64,000 bases of DNA from JAZDLR01 sp964540995 (GTDB taxonomy: Bacteria; Patescibacteriota; Patescibacteriia; UBA1558; 2-01-FULL-52-15), in NCBI GenBank assembly GCA_964540995.1, contig CAZIOU010000001.1, forward strand, positions 62,001-126,000, given 5' to 3'. A model generated the notes under the pieces. The model was not told the origin of the DNA. It did not search any database and was given only the letters and a program-made list of their open reading frames with translations. The translations under genes were made by a program, and so were the position numbers. Below, in pieces: positions 27,455 through 36,708 of this stretch (positions are counted from its first letter, which is position 1; each line of letters opens with the position of its first letter).

Positions 27455-28579
27455 ATGAGTAGAATCGTCATTGCTGCCGGCATCTTTCCGCCTGATATTG
27501 GCGGTCCGGCTACCTATACGCAAGAATTGGCTACCTATCTAGCAAATCGTCATCATCAGGTGACGGTAGTTTGTTTTTCTGATGAGATTATTCCCGAGAC
27601 GCAATCATCGTTCACGGTTCATCGTATTAAGCGTCGAGCCAAGTTGTGGAGTCATTTACAATATTTATGGACTTTGGCCAGCGTGTCGCAGGGTTGTGAT
27701 GTTGTCTACGCTCAAGGACCTATTGCTGGCGGTTGGCCAGCAGTTATCGTCTCTGGTCTCTGGGGAGTGCCACTGACCGTCAAAATAACTGGCGACTATG
27801 CCTGGGAACAAGCTGGTGTTCGTTATCACTACCGACGAACGATTGAGCAGTTCCAAACCGAGACCCAAGTTCCTGCTCGTATTAAACTATTACGTCTCAT
27901 ACAACATTGGGTGGTCAAACGTGCCAAACGCGTGATCGTACCAAGTAACTACTTGGCTAATTTGGTGCGCGGTTGGGGAGTTGATCCAGCTGATGTAGTG
28001 GTGATACCCAATTCGTTCACGGCAGCGCAGCAACCAGCATCGTCATGGTCACAGCGTCCCTTATTGGTTACATCCGTGGGACGTCTCGTACCGTGGAAAC
28101 GTTATGATCAACTGATTGCCTGTTGGCCTGAAGTAATACAGCAAGTTCCCGGAGCGCGACTACGTATTATTGGTGATGGTCCAGAATTAATCACTCTCAA
28201 GGCCGCTGCCGCAGGACAAACTACTATTGAACTAACAGAGCGTTTGCCTCATGGCCAAGTGTTAGAAGCTTTGCAAGAAGCTCGTGTCTTCGTGCTTAAT
28301 AGTACGTATGAAGGATTATCTCACGTGGTGATTGAAGCTTTAGCTGCTGGCACAGTGCCGGTAGTGACTGCCGTAGGTGGTAATGGTGAGATTATCACCG
28401 ATCAGCTGACTGGACTGTTGGTGGCTGTCGACGATCGGTCAGCTTTGGTAGCTGCTTTGGTGCGAGCTTTGACCGATGCGGCGCTGGCGGCACAGGTGGA
28501 CGCCAATAAACAATCGATTCTTGATCAAATGGCTGTGGCGACAGTAATGTCGGCCACTGAAGCTAAACTGTTGTCATGA
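27455..28579 (+). CDS. GT4-family glycosyltransferase
   Basis: About 374 residues from the ATG at 27455; a TTG at 27443 is rejected. N-terminal VIAAGIFPPDIGGPATYTQ is the standard GT4 acceptor-domain start; then VKITGDYAWEQA, VIPNSFTAAQ, SVGRLVPWKRYDQLI and EGLSHVVIEALAAGT in the donor domain. It begins a second plus-strand series of glycosyltransferases (27455-32972) with short overlaps. Sugar unknown. Confidence 0.85.
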   Translation: MSRIVIAAGIFPPDIGGPATYTQELATYLANRHHQVTVVCFSDEIIPETQSSFTVHRIKRRAKLWSHLQYLWTLASVSQGCDVVYAQGPIAGGWPAVIVSGLWGVPLTVKITGDYAWEQAGVRYHYRRTIEQFQTETQVPARIKLLRLIQHWVVKRAKRVIVPSNYLANLVRGWGVDPADVVVIPNSFTAAQQPASSWSQRPLLVTSVGRLVPWKRYDQLIACWPEVIQQVPGARLRIIGDGPELITLKAAAAGQTTIELTERLPHGQVLEALQEARVFVLNSTYEGLSHVVIEALAAGTVPVVTAVGGNGEIITDQLTGLLVAVDDRSALVAALVRALTDAALAAQVDANKQSILDQMAVATVMSATEAKLLS

Positions 28580-29250
28580 GCATAGATTCAACGGTCTATA
28601 TAATTGTTCCCGCCTATAATGTCGCTGCTCGCCGTTTCAGTAGCGTTTTGGAGCAGCTACGAGCTTTGCCTTATCGTGTCGTGGTGGTTGATGATGGATC
28701 TACTGATGCTACGGCGCAAATTGGACGACTGGTTACTACCGTTATTCGACATCCGATCAATCGGGGACAGGGAGCTGCTTTGATGACTGGAATGGATTAT
28801 GCCGTGCGACAGGGAGCAACTATTTTGGTTCATTTCGATGCTGATGGTCAGATGGATCCGGCTGATATCGTCTCGGCGGTTAGTCTTTTGCAAGCCAATC
28901 CTCAGTTGGATATTGTCTTAGGCTCTCGGTTTCTGAAGGCTAATGCTATACCTTGGACCAAGAAATATTTGATTCAAAAACCAGCTCTATGGTTTCAGCG
29001 ATTGACTACCGGCTTGCCGCTGACTGATGTTCACAATGGTTTCCGTGCTATGACTGCCGCGACCGCTAAGCTGTTGGTAATTAAGCAAGACCGCATGGCC
29101 CATGCTTCGGAAATTATTTTGTTAGTCAAACGGCTGGGGCTACGGTATCAAGAAATGCCAGTCACTATCCGTTACTTTGATTACGGACAAGGTATGCTCG
29201 GTGGTTTGCGAATTTTGCGCGATTTACTTAAGCAACAACTTATCAAATAA
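28576..29250 (+). CDS. GT2 glycosyltransferase (DPM1/DPG synthase-like)
   Basis: 224 residues with IIVPAYNVAARRF, VVVDDGSTDATAQI, LVHFDADGQMDP (DxD-type metal site) and LTDVHNGFRAM. Close to the bacterial family that pairs with DUF2304 proteins, and indeed a DUF2304 gene follows after two bases. Likely makes a polyprenyl-phosphate monosaccharide or extends a lipid-linked glycan. Overlaps the upstream GT4 gene by 4 bases (ATGA). Confidence 0.85.
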   Translation: MSIDSTVYIIVPAYNVAARRFSSVLEQLRALPYRVVVVDDGSTDATAQIGRLVTTVIRHPINRGQGAALMTGMDYAVRQGATILVHFDADGQMDPADIVSAVSLLQANPQLDIVLGSRFLKANAIPWTKKYLIQKPALWFQRLTTGLPLTDVHNGFRAMTAATAKLLVIKQDRMAHASEIILLVKRLGLRYQEMPVTIRYFDYGQGMLGGLRILRDLLKQQLIK

Positions 29251-29252
29251 TT

Positions 29253-29597
29253 ATGACCTTATCTCTCATAATGTCGGTGGTTTCGGCGCTGTCTTTGCTG
29301 GCTGTCTGGCGTCGACGTCGTGAGCTCAAATTATCACTCAACTTAGCGTTGATGTGGAGTGTGGTCTGGATCGGCGTAGCAGTGGTGTTCTGGTGGCCGG
29401 AAGTCACCAGTCGTTTGGCTGATTGGCTTCATATCGGTCGTGGCGCTGACGTCGTGGTCTATGCTGCTATTATTATTTTGCTCTATATCACCTTCCGCTT
29501 ATTTGTTCGTCTAGATACTATGGAACGCTCTATTACTACCCTGACCCGTCAATTAGCTTTACGAGACGATGAAAACAGTCGCCCTACTGATCATTAA
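29253..29597 (+). CDS. DUF2304 small membrane protein
   Basis: 114 residues with three hydrophobic segments and the family pattern WRRRRELKLSLNLALMW, VFWWPEV and YITFRLFVRLDTMER near the C-terminus. DUF2304 proteins almost always sit beside a DPM1-like GT2, as here, and are thought to anchor or assist it. Its 3' end overlaps the next glycosyltransferase by 29 bases in another frame. Confidence 0.8.
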   Translation: MTLSLIMSVVSALSLLAVWRRRRELKLSLNLALMWSVVWIGVAVVFWWPEVTSRLADWLHIGRGADVVVYAAIIILLYITFRLFVRLDTMERSITTLTRQLALRDDENSRPTDH

Positions 29598-30627
29598 TTA
29601 CAACGGTTTGAGCTATTTGCCGCAATGTCTAGCGGCTGCTTTGGGTACGCGCCAAACTGATATCGAGCGTCAGGTTTATATCGTGGATAATAATTCTACT
29701 GACGGTTCGGCTGAATATATTACCAGTCACTATCCGCAAGTTCGATTGATTCACAGCCAGACCAATTTGGGCTTTGCTGGTGCCAATCAGTTGGGCTGGG
29801 AAGCTATCATGAAACAGGGTACTGCTGACTATATTTTTTTACTCAATCAAGATGCTTATCTGACTGAAGATTGTCTGACACAGCTGGTTGATTTCTTGGA
29901 GCAACATCAGGATGCTGTGGCAGCTCAACCCAAGGTATTACTATGGCCCGATCGAGGCACTATCAATTCTTTGGGTAACCGTATTCACTATCTGGGCTTT
30001 GGTTACACCGATGGTAATGATCAAATTGATCAGCATATCGCTACCGTACCTCGTTCGGTCAACTACTGTACTGGAGCGGCGGTGATGCTTCGTCCAGACC
30101 CCATAGAGAGACTGGGCGCTGGCCTCTTTGACCCCGCCATGTTCATGTATATGGAAGATTTGGATCTTGGCTGGCGCTTACGTCTGGCGGGATATCGCAA
30201 TTATGTCGTGCCGCAAGCGGTAGCTTATCATCAATATGAGTTTAACCGCAGCATGAAACAGGTGATGTATTTTGAGCGCAATCGTCTGTGGGTAATTGCC
30301 AAGAATTATCGTCTAGCGACGTTGTTGTTGCTGTTGCCGGCGTTCCTGATCATGGAGTGTGGGCAACTATTTTTTGCTTGGAGGCGGGAGTGGCTCGGCG
30401 CCAAGCTTAGGAGTTATAGTTGGTTGGGATCCCGAAGCGAGTGGAGTAAATTATTGTCGCAGCGTCAGCAGGTTGCGAGAAGTCGTAAGATAAGTGATCG
30501 AGCGATGATACGTGAGTTCACTGGTCAGATTCTGTTTCAACCATTGTCACCGTGGCTGCTGCGTGCGGTAGCTAATCCTTTCTTCGCTCTGTATCGTCGT
30601 TTATTACTCTTGATTCTTTTCTGGTAA
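29569..30627 (+). CDS. GT2-family glycosyltransferase (rhamnosyltransferase-like)
   Basis: 352 residues. GT-A core with VALLIINYNGLSYLPQCL, YIVDNNSTDGSAEYI, FLLNQDAYLTED and YMEDLDLGWRLRLAGY (the ED acid-base motif). The C-terminal 120 residues contain a hydrophobic segment (TLLLLLPAFLIMECGQL) that may attach it to the membrane. The WRLR..G ending motif is typical of the WcaA/RfbF-like group. Adds a sugar to a lipid-linked chain; donor unknown. Confidence 0.85.
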   Translation: MKTVALLIINYNGLSYLPQCLAAALGTRQTDIERQVYIVDNNSTDGSAEYITSHYPQVRLIHSQTNLGFAGANQLGWEAIMKQGTADYIFLLNQDAYLTEDCLTQLVDFLEQHQDAVAAQPKVLLWPDRGTINSLGNRIHYLGFGYTDGNDQIDQHIATVPRSVNYCTGAAVMLRPDPIERLGAGLFDPAMFMYMEDLDLGWRLRLAGYRNYVVPQAVAYHQYEFNRSMKQVMYFERNRLWVIAKNYRLATLLLLLPAFLIMECGQLFFAWRREWLGAKLRSYSWLGSRSEWSKLLSQRQQVARSRKISDRAMIREFTGQILFQPLSPWLLRAVANPFFALYRRLLLLILFW

Positions 30628-30630
30628 GGT

Positions 30631-31770
30631 ATGAAAATCGCTCAAGTAGTCTCTACATTTCCGCCGTATCGTGCCGGCATGGGCAATGTCGCTTTTCACT
30701 TAAGTTGGCAGCTGTCTCGCTTGGGGCACGCGGTAACGGTCTTTACCCCGCATACCAATCGTCCGAAATTGGATCAGACGTATCCTTTCGCGGTTAAGCG
30801 TTTGCGACCGTGGTTGCGTTATGGCAATGCCGCCCTTTTGCCACAATTAGCCTGGCAACTAAGGGGATTTGATGTTATTGATTTACATTATCCCTTTTAT
30901 GGTGGTGCTGAGGTGCTCTACGTCAGAGATTTCTTAGCTGATACACCGATGGTTATTCATTATCACATGGATATTTTTGGGCAGGGTTTTTCGGAGAAGT
31001 TTTTCCGTTGGCATAGCCAGGAGATTATGCCTCGGGTTCTCAATCGTGCTGATAAAATCGTAGTGTCATCGTTAGATTATATTCGCCGTTCACGACTGCG
31101 CGATCGTTTGGTTCAGGAGCCGCAGAAATTCGTGGAGATTCCCTTTGGTGTTGATGCGGATACCTTCAAACCGCGCCGTAAAGATAAATCTATCCTTGAT
31201 CACCATGGTCTGCAAAATAAACGTATTGTTTTATTCATCGGTGCGTTGGATAAAGCCCATTACTTCAAGGGTGTGACCTATTTGATAAAGGCTTTTCAGA
31301 TGATTGCATCCCATGACGATTATCGGTTAGTGATTATCGGTACTGGTGATCTGATGAAAAGTTATTTTAGTCTGGTGCAGAATTTTGGTTTGGAAAAGAA
31401 AGTGGTTTTCACCGGCTTTGTCCCCGATGATCAGCTGCCACTGTATTACAATTTAGCTGATGTCATGGTCTTACCTTCGATTGATAGCTCGGAAGCCTTT
31501 GGTCTGGTTATTCTCGAAGGTATGGCTTCGGGTATTCCGGTGATCGCTTCTGACCTACCCGGTGTCCGTAGTTTAATTGAGAAGAAGGTCAACGGATTCC
31601 TGGTCAAACCCAAAGATGTTGGTTCTTTGGCTAAATACATGGATTGGTTGCTGAAGAATCCTCAGATGTCGGCCAAATTCGGGGAAGCTGGTCGGGCCAA
31701 AGTATTATCAACCTATGATTGGGCTGTCGTCGGTAGACAGCAAGAAGCCGTTTATAAGCAATTATTATGA
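30631..31770 (+). CDS. GT4-family glycosyltransferase
   Basis: 379 residues. KIAQVVSTFPPYRAGMGNVA at the N-terminus, VIHYHMDIFGQG, VEIPFGVDADTFKP and SEAFGLVILEGMASGIP with SDLPGVRSLI in the donor domain. It is among the best conserved GT4 members here. The stop overlaps the following GT4 start as ATGA, implying coupled translation. Confidence 0.87.
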   Translation: MKIAQVVSTFPPYRAGMGNVAFHLSWQLSRLGHAVTVFTPHTNRPKLDQTYPFAVKRLRPWLRYGNAALLPQLAWQLRGFDVIDLHYPFYGGAEVLYVRDFLADTPMVIHYHMDIFGQGFSEKFFRWHSQEIMPRVLNRADKIVVSSLDYIRRSRLRDRLVQEPQKFVEIPFGVDADTFKPRRKDKSILDHHGLQNKRIVLFIGALDKAHYFKGVTYLIKAFQMIASHDDYRLVIIGTGDLMKSYFSLVQNFGLEKKVVFTGFVPDDQLPLYYNLADVMVLPSIDSSEAFGLVILEGMASGIPVIASDLPGVRSLIEKKVNGFLVKPKDVGSLAKYMDWLLKNPQMSAKFGEAGRAKVLSTYDWAVVGRQQEAVYKQLL

Positions 31771-32972
31771 AAATAGGTATTATTTCTAATTTGTATCCTC
31801 CTTTTGTCCGTGGTGGTGCTGAAATGATGGTGAGCACTGTGGCAGAAGGATTACGCGAAAACTTACATCATGTGTTCGTTATTTCGACGCAACCACGAGG
31901 TCGCCTGTCTACCTTGTGGCCAGAGTTACGAGAACAACGTGGTATCAAAGTTTACCGCTTCTTCCCCTGGAATCTCTATTACTATATGAATGATTATGCC
32001 TATCCGGCAATCGTGCGACTGCTGTGGCATGTGATGGATATTTTCAATTTTCACTCTTATTTCGCGGTGCGGTCAATCTTGGATCAAGAAAAACCCGACG
32101 TAGTCATTACTCACAATTTGATGGGTATCGGGTTTCTCATCCCCTTGCTATTACGACGCCGTGGTATCCGACATATTCATACTATTCATGATGTTCAGCT
32201 TTATAATCCTTCCGGAATTATCATCAAAGGACGCGAGAACAGTTGGTTGCAACGAATCACTAATGGGTTGGGCTATCCACTGTTGATGCGTAAGCTGATG
32301 GGTTCTCCGGAGATGGTTATTTCACCTTCAGAATTTCTCAACAACTTTTATCGTCAGAAAGGTTTTTTCCCTCGATCGGATTTTGCTGTTATCCGCAATC
32401 CAGTTGATTTCCCTGATCACATGATGCAGCACAGTCAAGCGCCAGAATTACGTCTGACCTATGTCGGTCAATTAAGTGAACCCAAAGGAATATTACGACT
32501 GGTTGAACTAGTACAGCGTTTACCGCGTACGGATGTTCGTTTGCGAGTCGTTGGCTTGGGGCCGCAGTTGCATCGCGCTTTGGCACTTGCCAAAGAGGAC
32601 GAGCGCATACAGTTCTACGGCTGGCGTAATCGCCAAGATTTACTAGAGATATTAACGCATACCGATGCTTTGGTGATGCCGTCGATTTGTTACGAAAATC
32701 TGCCAACAGTTAGTTTGGAGGCTTTGAGTTTGGGCATCCCCGTCATCACATCCGATACCGGTGGAGCAGCTGAATTGATACAACCAGGACGTAACGGTTG
32801 GGTTTTCGAAGCGGGTAATTGGAAACAGTTACAGCAAATAATCGAGCAAGTAGCCGATGATAAAAATAGTATTAATACAATGCGCCAAGCGTGTCTGCAA
32901 TCGGTGTCCGGTTTAACAGTGAAGCGGTATGTCTTGCAGTTGCTGACCCTACTTAGCGAGTCGAGAAAGTAA
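31767..32972 (+). CDS. GT4-family glycosyltransferase
   Basis: 401 residues with IGIISNLYPPFVRGGAEMMV, HTIHDVQLYNPSG, LTYVGQLSEPKGILRL and ENLPTVSLEALSLGIP followed by TSDTGGAAELI. It ends the second glycosyltransferase series and overlaps the convergent membrane-protein gene by 20 bases. Donor and acceptor are not predictable. Confidence 0.85.
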   Translation: MKIGIISNLYPPFVRGGAEMMVSTVAEGLRENLHHVFVISTQPRGRLSTLWPELREQRGIKVYRFFPWNLYYYMNDYAYPAIVRLLWHVMDIFNFHSYFAVRSILDQEKPDVVITHNLMGIGFLIPLLLRRRGIRHIHTIHDVQLYNPSGIIIKGRENSWLQRITNGLGYPLLMRKLMGSPEMVISPSEFLNNFYRQKGFFPRSDFAVIRNPVDFPDHMMQHSQAPELRLTYVGQLSEPKGILRLVELVQRLPRTDVRLRVVGLGPQLHRALALAKEDERIQFYGWRNRQDLLEILTHTDALVMPSICYENLPTVSLEALSLGIPVITSDTGGAAELIQPGRNGWVFEAGNWKQLQQIIEQVADDKNSINTMRQACLQSVSGLTVKRYVLQLLTLLSESRK

Positions 32973-35016
32973 AGATATAGATTCTTCCGCCACTGATAGC
33001 CGTCGAGGTTGTGGCGGATTTTTTTAATCTTTGAATGATGTCCTCATAACCAGACCAATAATCATTGACTACCAGATAGACATCGGATACGCCGGTCAGT
33101 GCTTTGACATCTTGGAGGATGGAGGCGGTGGCTTTGCGATTGTAGACAGCATCCAGATAGGATTGATACAGTGGATCGCCCGTAGGGATGGGATAGAGGT
33201 AATGACCGCGGTAGCTTGGTTCGAATCCCAAGGTCTGCACGGCCGCAGCCGAAACTGATTGATTGGCCAGTACAATATACGGTTTGTTGCCGGCTACATT
33301 GCGTATCCAGTCAACCGCCGCTAGATCGTAGGTGCTAGTGTTGAAACCCTTGTTCTGGGAATAATAGTCGAAACGGGGATAGCTCAAATACCAGCTGCAG
33401 GTTAAGATACCGGTCAGCAGTAATAGCACGATTGTGCGTATTGCCTGACCACTCTGCAAGATCTTCTTGGCCAACCAATAGAGGGCTATGAAAGCAAAGG
33501 GCCATAAGAAGAAATAGCTTAACGTTAATATTCGTTCTGGATATGATTGACGTTCGTAGGGTAAGAGGAAGTCAAAGTGTACATAGAGCGTTAACAAAAT
33601 ATAGTTACTGATCAGCACCAGATAGGTTACTAAATAATGGGCAAAATAATGCGCTCGGCGATGACGTATGACGTACCAACAACCGATGGCAGCCAGAAGA
33701 AACAGTAGGAGTTTGGCAGAACCATCGAAGAGATAGAGTAAATCATCCCAACGGATAAACCGGTAGTAGTGCGGTAGTTGCCAGAGCGGAGATTGGGGAT
33801 CTTCAAGTGAGACGCTGCTAGCGGTCGTTGGCGAAAGTCGCGCCTGCAGTGCGAAAACCAAAGGCATAGCGAGTGCAGCAATGATCGTCAGGATGCCGTA
33901 GAGGCTGAAGCGAATGACGCGAACGAGCTTCTTGGCTTCCCACGAGCGATGATAGATTACTAACAGGATAGTATAAAGCACCATAGGGATGCCTGATAGC
34001 GGATGGAGCGTGAGTGCGGCTGCTGCCAATACCAGAAGCCAGACAGCTGATAACTGTTGGCGATGGATGTAGAACAGGCTTAGCATGATCAGGAGCAAGC
34101 TCCAGAGAAGCGATAATCCTTGGGGTGTGGTCTGAATAAAGAAAGGATACGGCAATAAAAAAAGACTCAGTGGTAACAACGCCAAGGCCCGCGGCTCGCT
34201 GCGGAAATTGCAGCGGAACGAATAGTAGATGATAGTCGGAAGTAGGAGAGCTGTCAGGAGTGGCAAGAGCCAGCGGTCGATCAGGGCTAGCGGTAGCTGA
34301 CTCCAGGTTTGGATCCAAACTACTAGGGTATAGTGTCCCAAATAGTAGTAGGGTTTAGGATGAATGGTTCCTGTCAGGAGCAATATTTTTTCTGTCGCTT
34401 GGTGAATGAAAGGGTCAAAGCCAAAGCCCAGAGGATAGATCAAGAGCGCTAAGCAGGTGCAGATAAAAGTGTGCCAACTCAGAGAGATCATCTTGAGCCA
34501 GGCTGGTATGGTTTGATGCGTTACGATTACCAAAGCACAAAAGCTAGTGACAGCCATGAGCACGTAGGCGGATAAAGGTATGATCAGCCACGGGGATTGG
34601 ATCGGCTCGACAGTAGCATGACGACCGACAAACCATAGTAGTAATCCACCACTTACCAGATGGAGTAGGGGTAGGACTAAACTGCTCCACGACCAATTGT
34701 CGTGAGTGGCAGTAGCTTTATTTTGGTAGGGCAAAGCGACTAAAGCCGTAGGAATAAAGGCAATGAGTATGAGTGCCAGTTTGGTGATTGACCAAGCATA
34801 AAAACTTAATGTGCCTCCAATCATTAAGACTGATAACGTCAGCAGTAAACCGAAAAGAAAACGAAAAAATTTCTCACCGGTGGGAGAATATTTCTGGCCC
34901 AAGCTGTAGCTATGACAGCCCAGATAGAGTGCTAGCGCTATCCAATGCAGAGGCGCTATAGGCCAAGGTATGATTAGGAGGAAGAAGCTAACGACCGCTG
35001 CGATCAGTAATTTCAT
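32953..35016 (-). CDS. Large polytopic membrane protein, probable GT-C glycosyltransferase-like
   Basis: 687 residues with about fourteen hydrophobic segments and a soluble C-terminal end of roughly 130 residues. Around residue 200 a loop reads GFGFDPFIHQATEK, reminiscent of the acidic first-loop motif of GT-C proteins, and later DFLLPYERQSYPERILTLS. The family is not recognised with certainty. It is transcribed against its neighbours; the head-to-head gene at 35119 is also a GT-C-like protein. A role in surface glycosylation is inferred from location only. Confidence 0.55.
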   Translation of the reverse strand: MKLLIAAVVSFFLLIIPWPIAPLHWIALALYLGCHSYSLGQKYSPTGEKFFRFLFGLLLTLSVLMIGGTLSFYAWSITKLALILIAFIPTALVALPYQNKATATHDNWSWSSLVLPLLHLVSGGLLLWFVGRHATVEPIQSPWLIIPLSAYVLMAVTSFCALVIVTHQTIPAWLKMISLSWHTFICTCLALLIYPLGFGFDPFIHQATEKILLLTGTIHPKPYYYLGHYTLVVWIQTWSQLPLALIDRWLLPLLTALLLPTIIYYSFRCNFRSEPRALALLPLSLFLLPYPFFIQTTPQGLSLLWSLLLIMLSLFYIHRQQLSAVWLLVLAAAALTLHPLSGIPMVLYTILLVIYHRSWEAKKLVRVIRFSLYGILTIIAALAMPLVFALQARLSPTTASSVSLEDPQSPLWQLPHYYRFIRWDDLLYLFDGSAKLLLFLLAAIGCWYVIRHRRAHYFAHYLVTYLVLISNYILLTLYVHFDFLLPYERQSYPERILTLSYFFLWPFAFIALYWLAKKILQSGQAIRTIVLLLLTGILTCSWYLSYPRFDYYSQNKGFNTSTYDLAAVDWIRNVAGNKPYIVLANQSVSAAAVQTLGFEPSYRGHYLYPIPTGDPLYQSYLDAVYNRKATASILQDVKALTGVSDVYLVVNDYWSGYEDIIQRLKKSATTSTAISGGRIYIFTFSTR

Positions 35017-35103
35017 GGCGTTTAATGACAGCAGTTTAACATATTTAGGCCCCGAGAGACAATTATGACTCGGGGATTCCCACGGTCGAAATCAGGGTAA
35101 ACG

Positions 35104-35112
35104 TGATATACT
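35104..35112 (+). promoter_or_regulatory. Extended -10 promoter element
   Basis: TGATATACT, an extended -10 (TGn followed by TATACT at 35107-35112). No convincing -35 is seen. The second in-frame ATG at 35119 is at the expected transcription start, implying a leaderless message. A 7-bp inverted repeat (CCCCGAG/CTCGGGG, 35050-35075) lies upstream without a T-run. Confidence 0.5.
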
Positions 35113-35118
35113 ATGTTC

Positions 35119-36708
35119 ATGTTGCGGCAGATCAAAATACAGCTCTTGACACAGTATGGTGTATTTATAATTTTTCTCCTCTTTGCTACTGCTCAGATCT
35201 TGCTTACTTGGAATGGGGGATCGTTACACATTTTTGAGTCACCGGATGCCAATATCAACTATCATTTTGCCGCTCGTCTAGCTCAAGGATTGCCGCTCGG
35301 TGTGCCCTCGACAATCTCGGTGATGACAGAATATGTTACCCCTCGCAGTGCTGTGGTGCGTTCAGGAACTATCATACCGGCTGGATTCATCGGCTTGATA
35401 GCTTTGTACGGATTTTTAAGTGGTTTTACAGCGGTAGCTTTGTTACCCTACTGGACACTGCTTTTTGCCTTGTTGGGTTTAATGCATTTTTATTGGTTGC
35501 TAAAGCGAGTCTTCTCGCCACAAATGGCTTGGTGGTCCGTTTTTATCTGTATGGTTCATCCGGCTTGGTTGTATTATACCCAACGCAGTCTCTTGCCCAA
35601 CGTCTTATTCGTCAGCTTAATGCTGATGTCTAGTTATTATATCTATCAGATTTCCCAACGTCGCCGCCTATGGGATTATGTCGGAGCTGGATTGGCATTA
35701 TCAGCGGCGGTTGTGGTTCGACCGTCTGAAGCGATTTGGATCGCGGTAGCGGTTTTGAGCTTCGTGGTGATTGAACGCCGTCGTTTATTTATCAAATATA
35801 TCGCCGCAACTGCTGTCAGTGCGATTCCGGCCATCGTCATTTTGCTGTTAGCGATTATGGGTCAATGGTCTTTGCTTTGGGGTGGAGGCAATCAGCTATT
35901 ACACCAGACACCGATGTCCTTATGGCAGACCGGAATGACGCTACTCTTTCCCTTTGGTTTTCACCCGCGCTTGATCTGGTGGGTGACTGAGCGCTATGTC
36001 ATCTGGTGGCAACTTCCTTTCTTGGTTTTGGCTTTGGTTGGGGCTACTAGTTTTCGACAGAATTTTCATGAGCAGCGTCACCGACATTATTGTTGGCTAA
36101 CGATTTTTGTCGGAGCTTTCCTCTTGTGTTATTACGGTAGTTGGTTGGTGCAAGATAATCCTATTGCCGGAGCCACAACTATTGGTACCTCTTATGTTCG
36201 TTATTTATTACCTCTATTTACCCTACTGTCGCCATTTATGGCTTGGGCGATAATTGGCTTAACCAGACAGTTAGCACCGCAGTATCAGAAGATATTTACT
36301 GTCAGTATCGTTGGTTTGTTGCTCATATTTTCGGCGCAGCGTGTCTTGGCAGAACCACAGGAAGGCTGGCTGCAGCAGCGTCGTGACCTTCATAGTTACG
36401 AACGTATCTTAGCCTTGACCAAGCAGATAGTTCCGGCCGATACCATCATTATGACTCAAAAAGGTGATAAATATCTGTGGCCAACCTTTAATGTCATCAC
36501 ACCGCAGGGTGACGATGGCTATCTCACGGCGACAGCTGGGCTAGTAGAAGCGGGTTATCATGTGGTCTTTTTGAATCCTATCATTGACACCGAGCGACGG
36601 CAGTTTTTCAATCAACAATGGCAGCCAGAAGGCTTGCAGTTGGGTGCGGCTTTATTTGAGCAAGACGGCCTAGGTCTTTATCAGCTAACGGTCGCACGTC
36701 ATGATTAG
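35119..36708 (+). CDS. GT-C-type membrane glycosyltransferase-like protein (PMT/ArnT-like)
   Basis: About 529 residues with some eleven membrane segments. After TM1 the loop HIFESPDANINYHFA (residues 38-50) has the acidic residue expected of a GT-C catalytic loop, and SYYIYQISQRRR plus RPSEAIW follow the arrangement of PMT-like proteins. The start is placed at the ATG at 35119 because a -10 box ends at 35112; an ATG at 35113 in the same frame is the alternative. Overlaps the next gene by 8 bases, with which it probably works. Confidence 0.62.
   Translation: MLRQIKIQLLTQYGVFIIFLLFATAQILLTWNGGSLHIFESPDANINYHFAARLAQGLPLGVPSTISVMTEYVTPRSAVVRSGTIIPAGFIGLIALYGFLSGFTAVALLPYWTLLFALLGLMHFYWLLKRVFSPQMAWWSVFICMVHPAWLYYTQRSLLPNVLFVSLMLMSSYYIYQISQRRRLWDYVGAGLALSAAVVVRPSEAIWIAVAVLSFVVIERRRLFIKYIAATAVSAIPAIVILLLAIMGQWSLLWGGGNQLLHQTPMSLWQTGMTLLFPFGFHPRLIWWVTERYVIWWQLPFLVLALVGATSFRQNFHEQRHRHYCWLTIFVGAFLLCYYGSWLVQDNPIAGATTIGTSYVRYLLPLFTLLSPFMAWAIIGLTRQLAPQYQKIFTVSIVGLLLIFSAQRVLAEPQEGWLQQRRDLHSYERILALTKQIVPADTIIMTQKGDKYLWPTFNVITPQGDDGYLTATAGLVEAGYHVVFLNPIIDTERRQFFNQQWQPEGLQLGAALFEQDGLGLYQLTVARHD

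Noticed and set aside
35050..35075. CCCCGAG/CTCGGGG hairpin before the GT-C gene at 35119 as a terminator
   Set aside because: No T-run follows on either strand; it may be an operator but nothing supports that.
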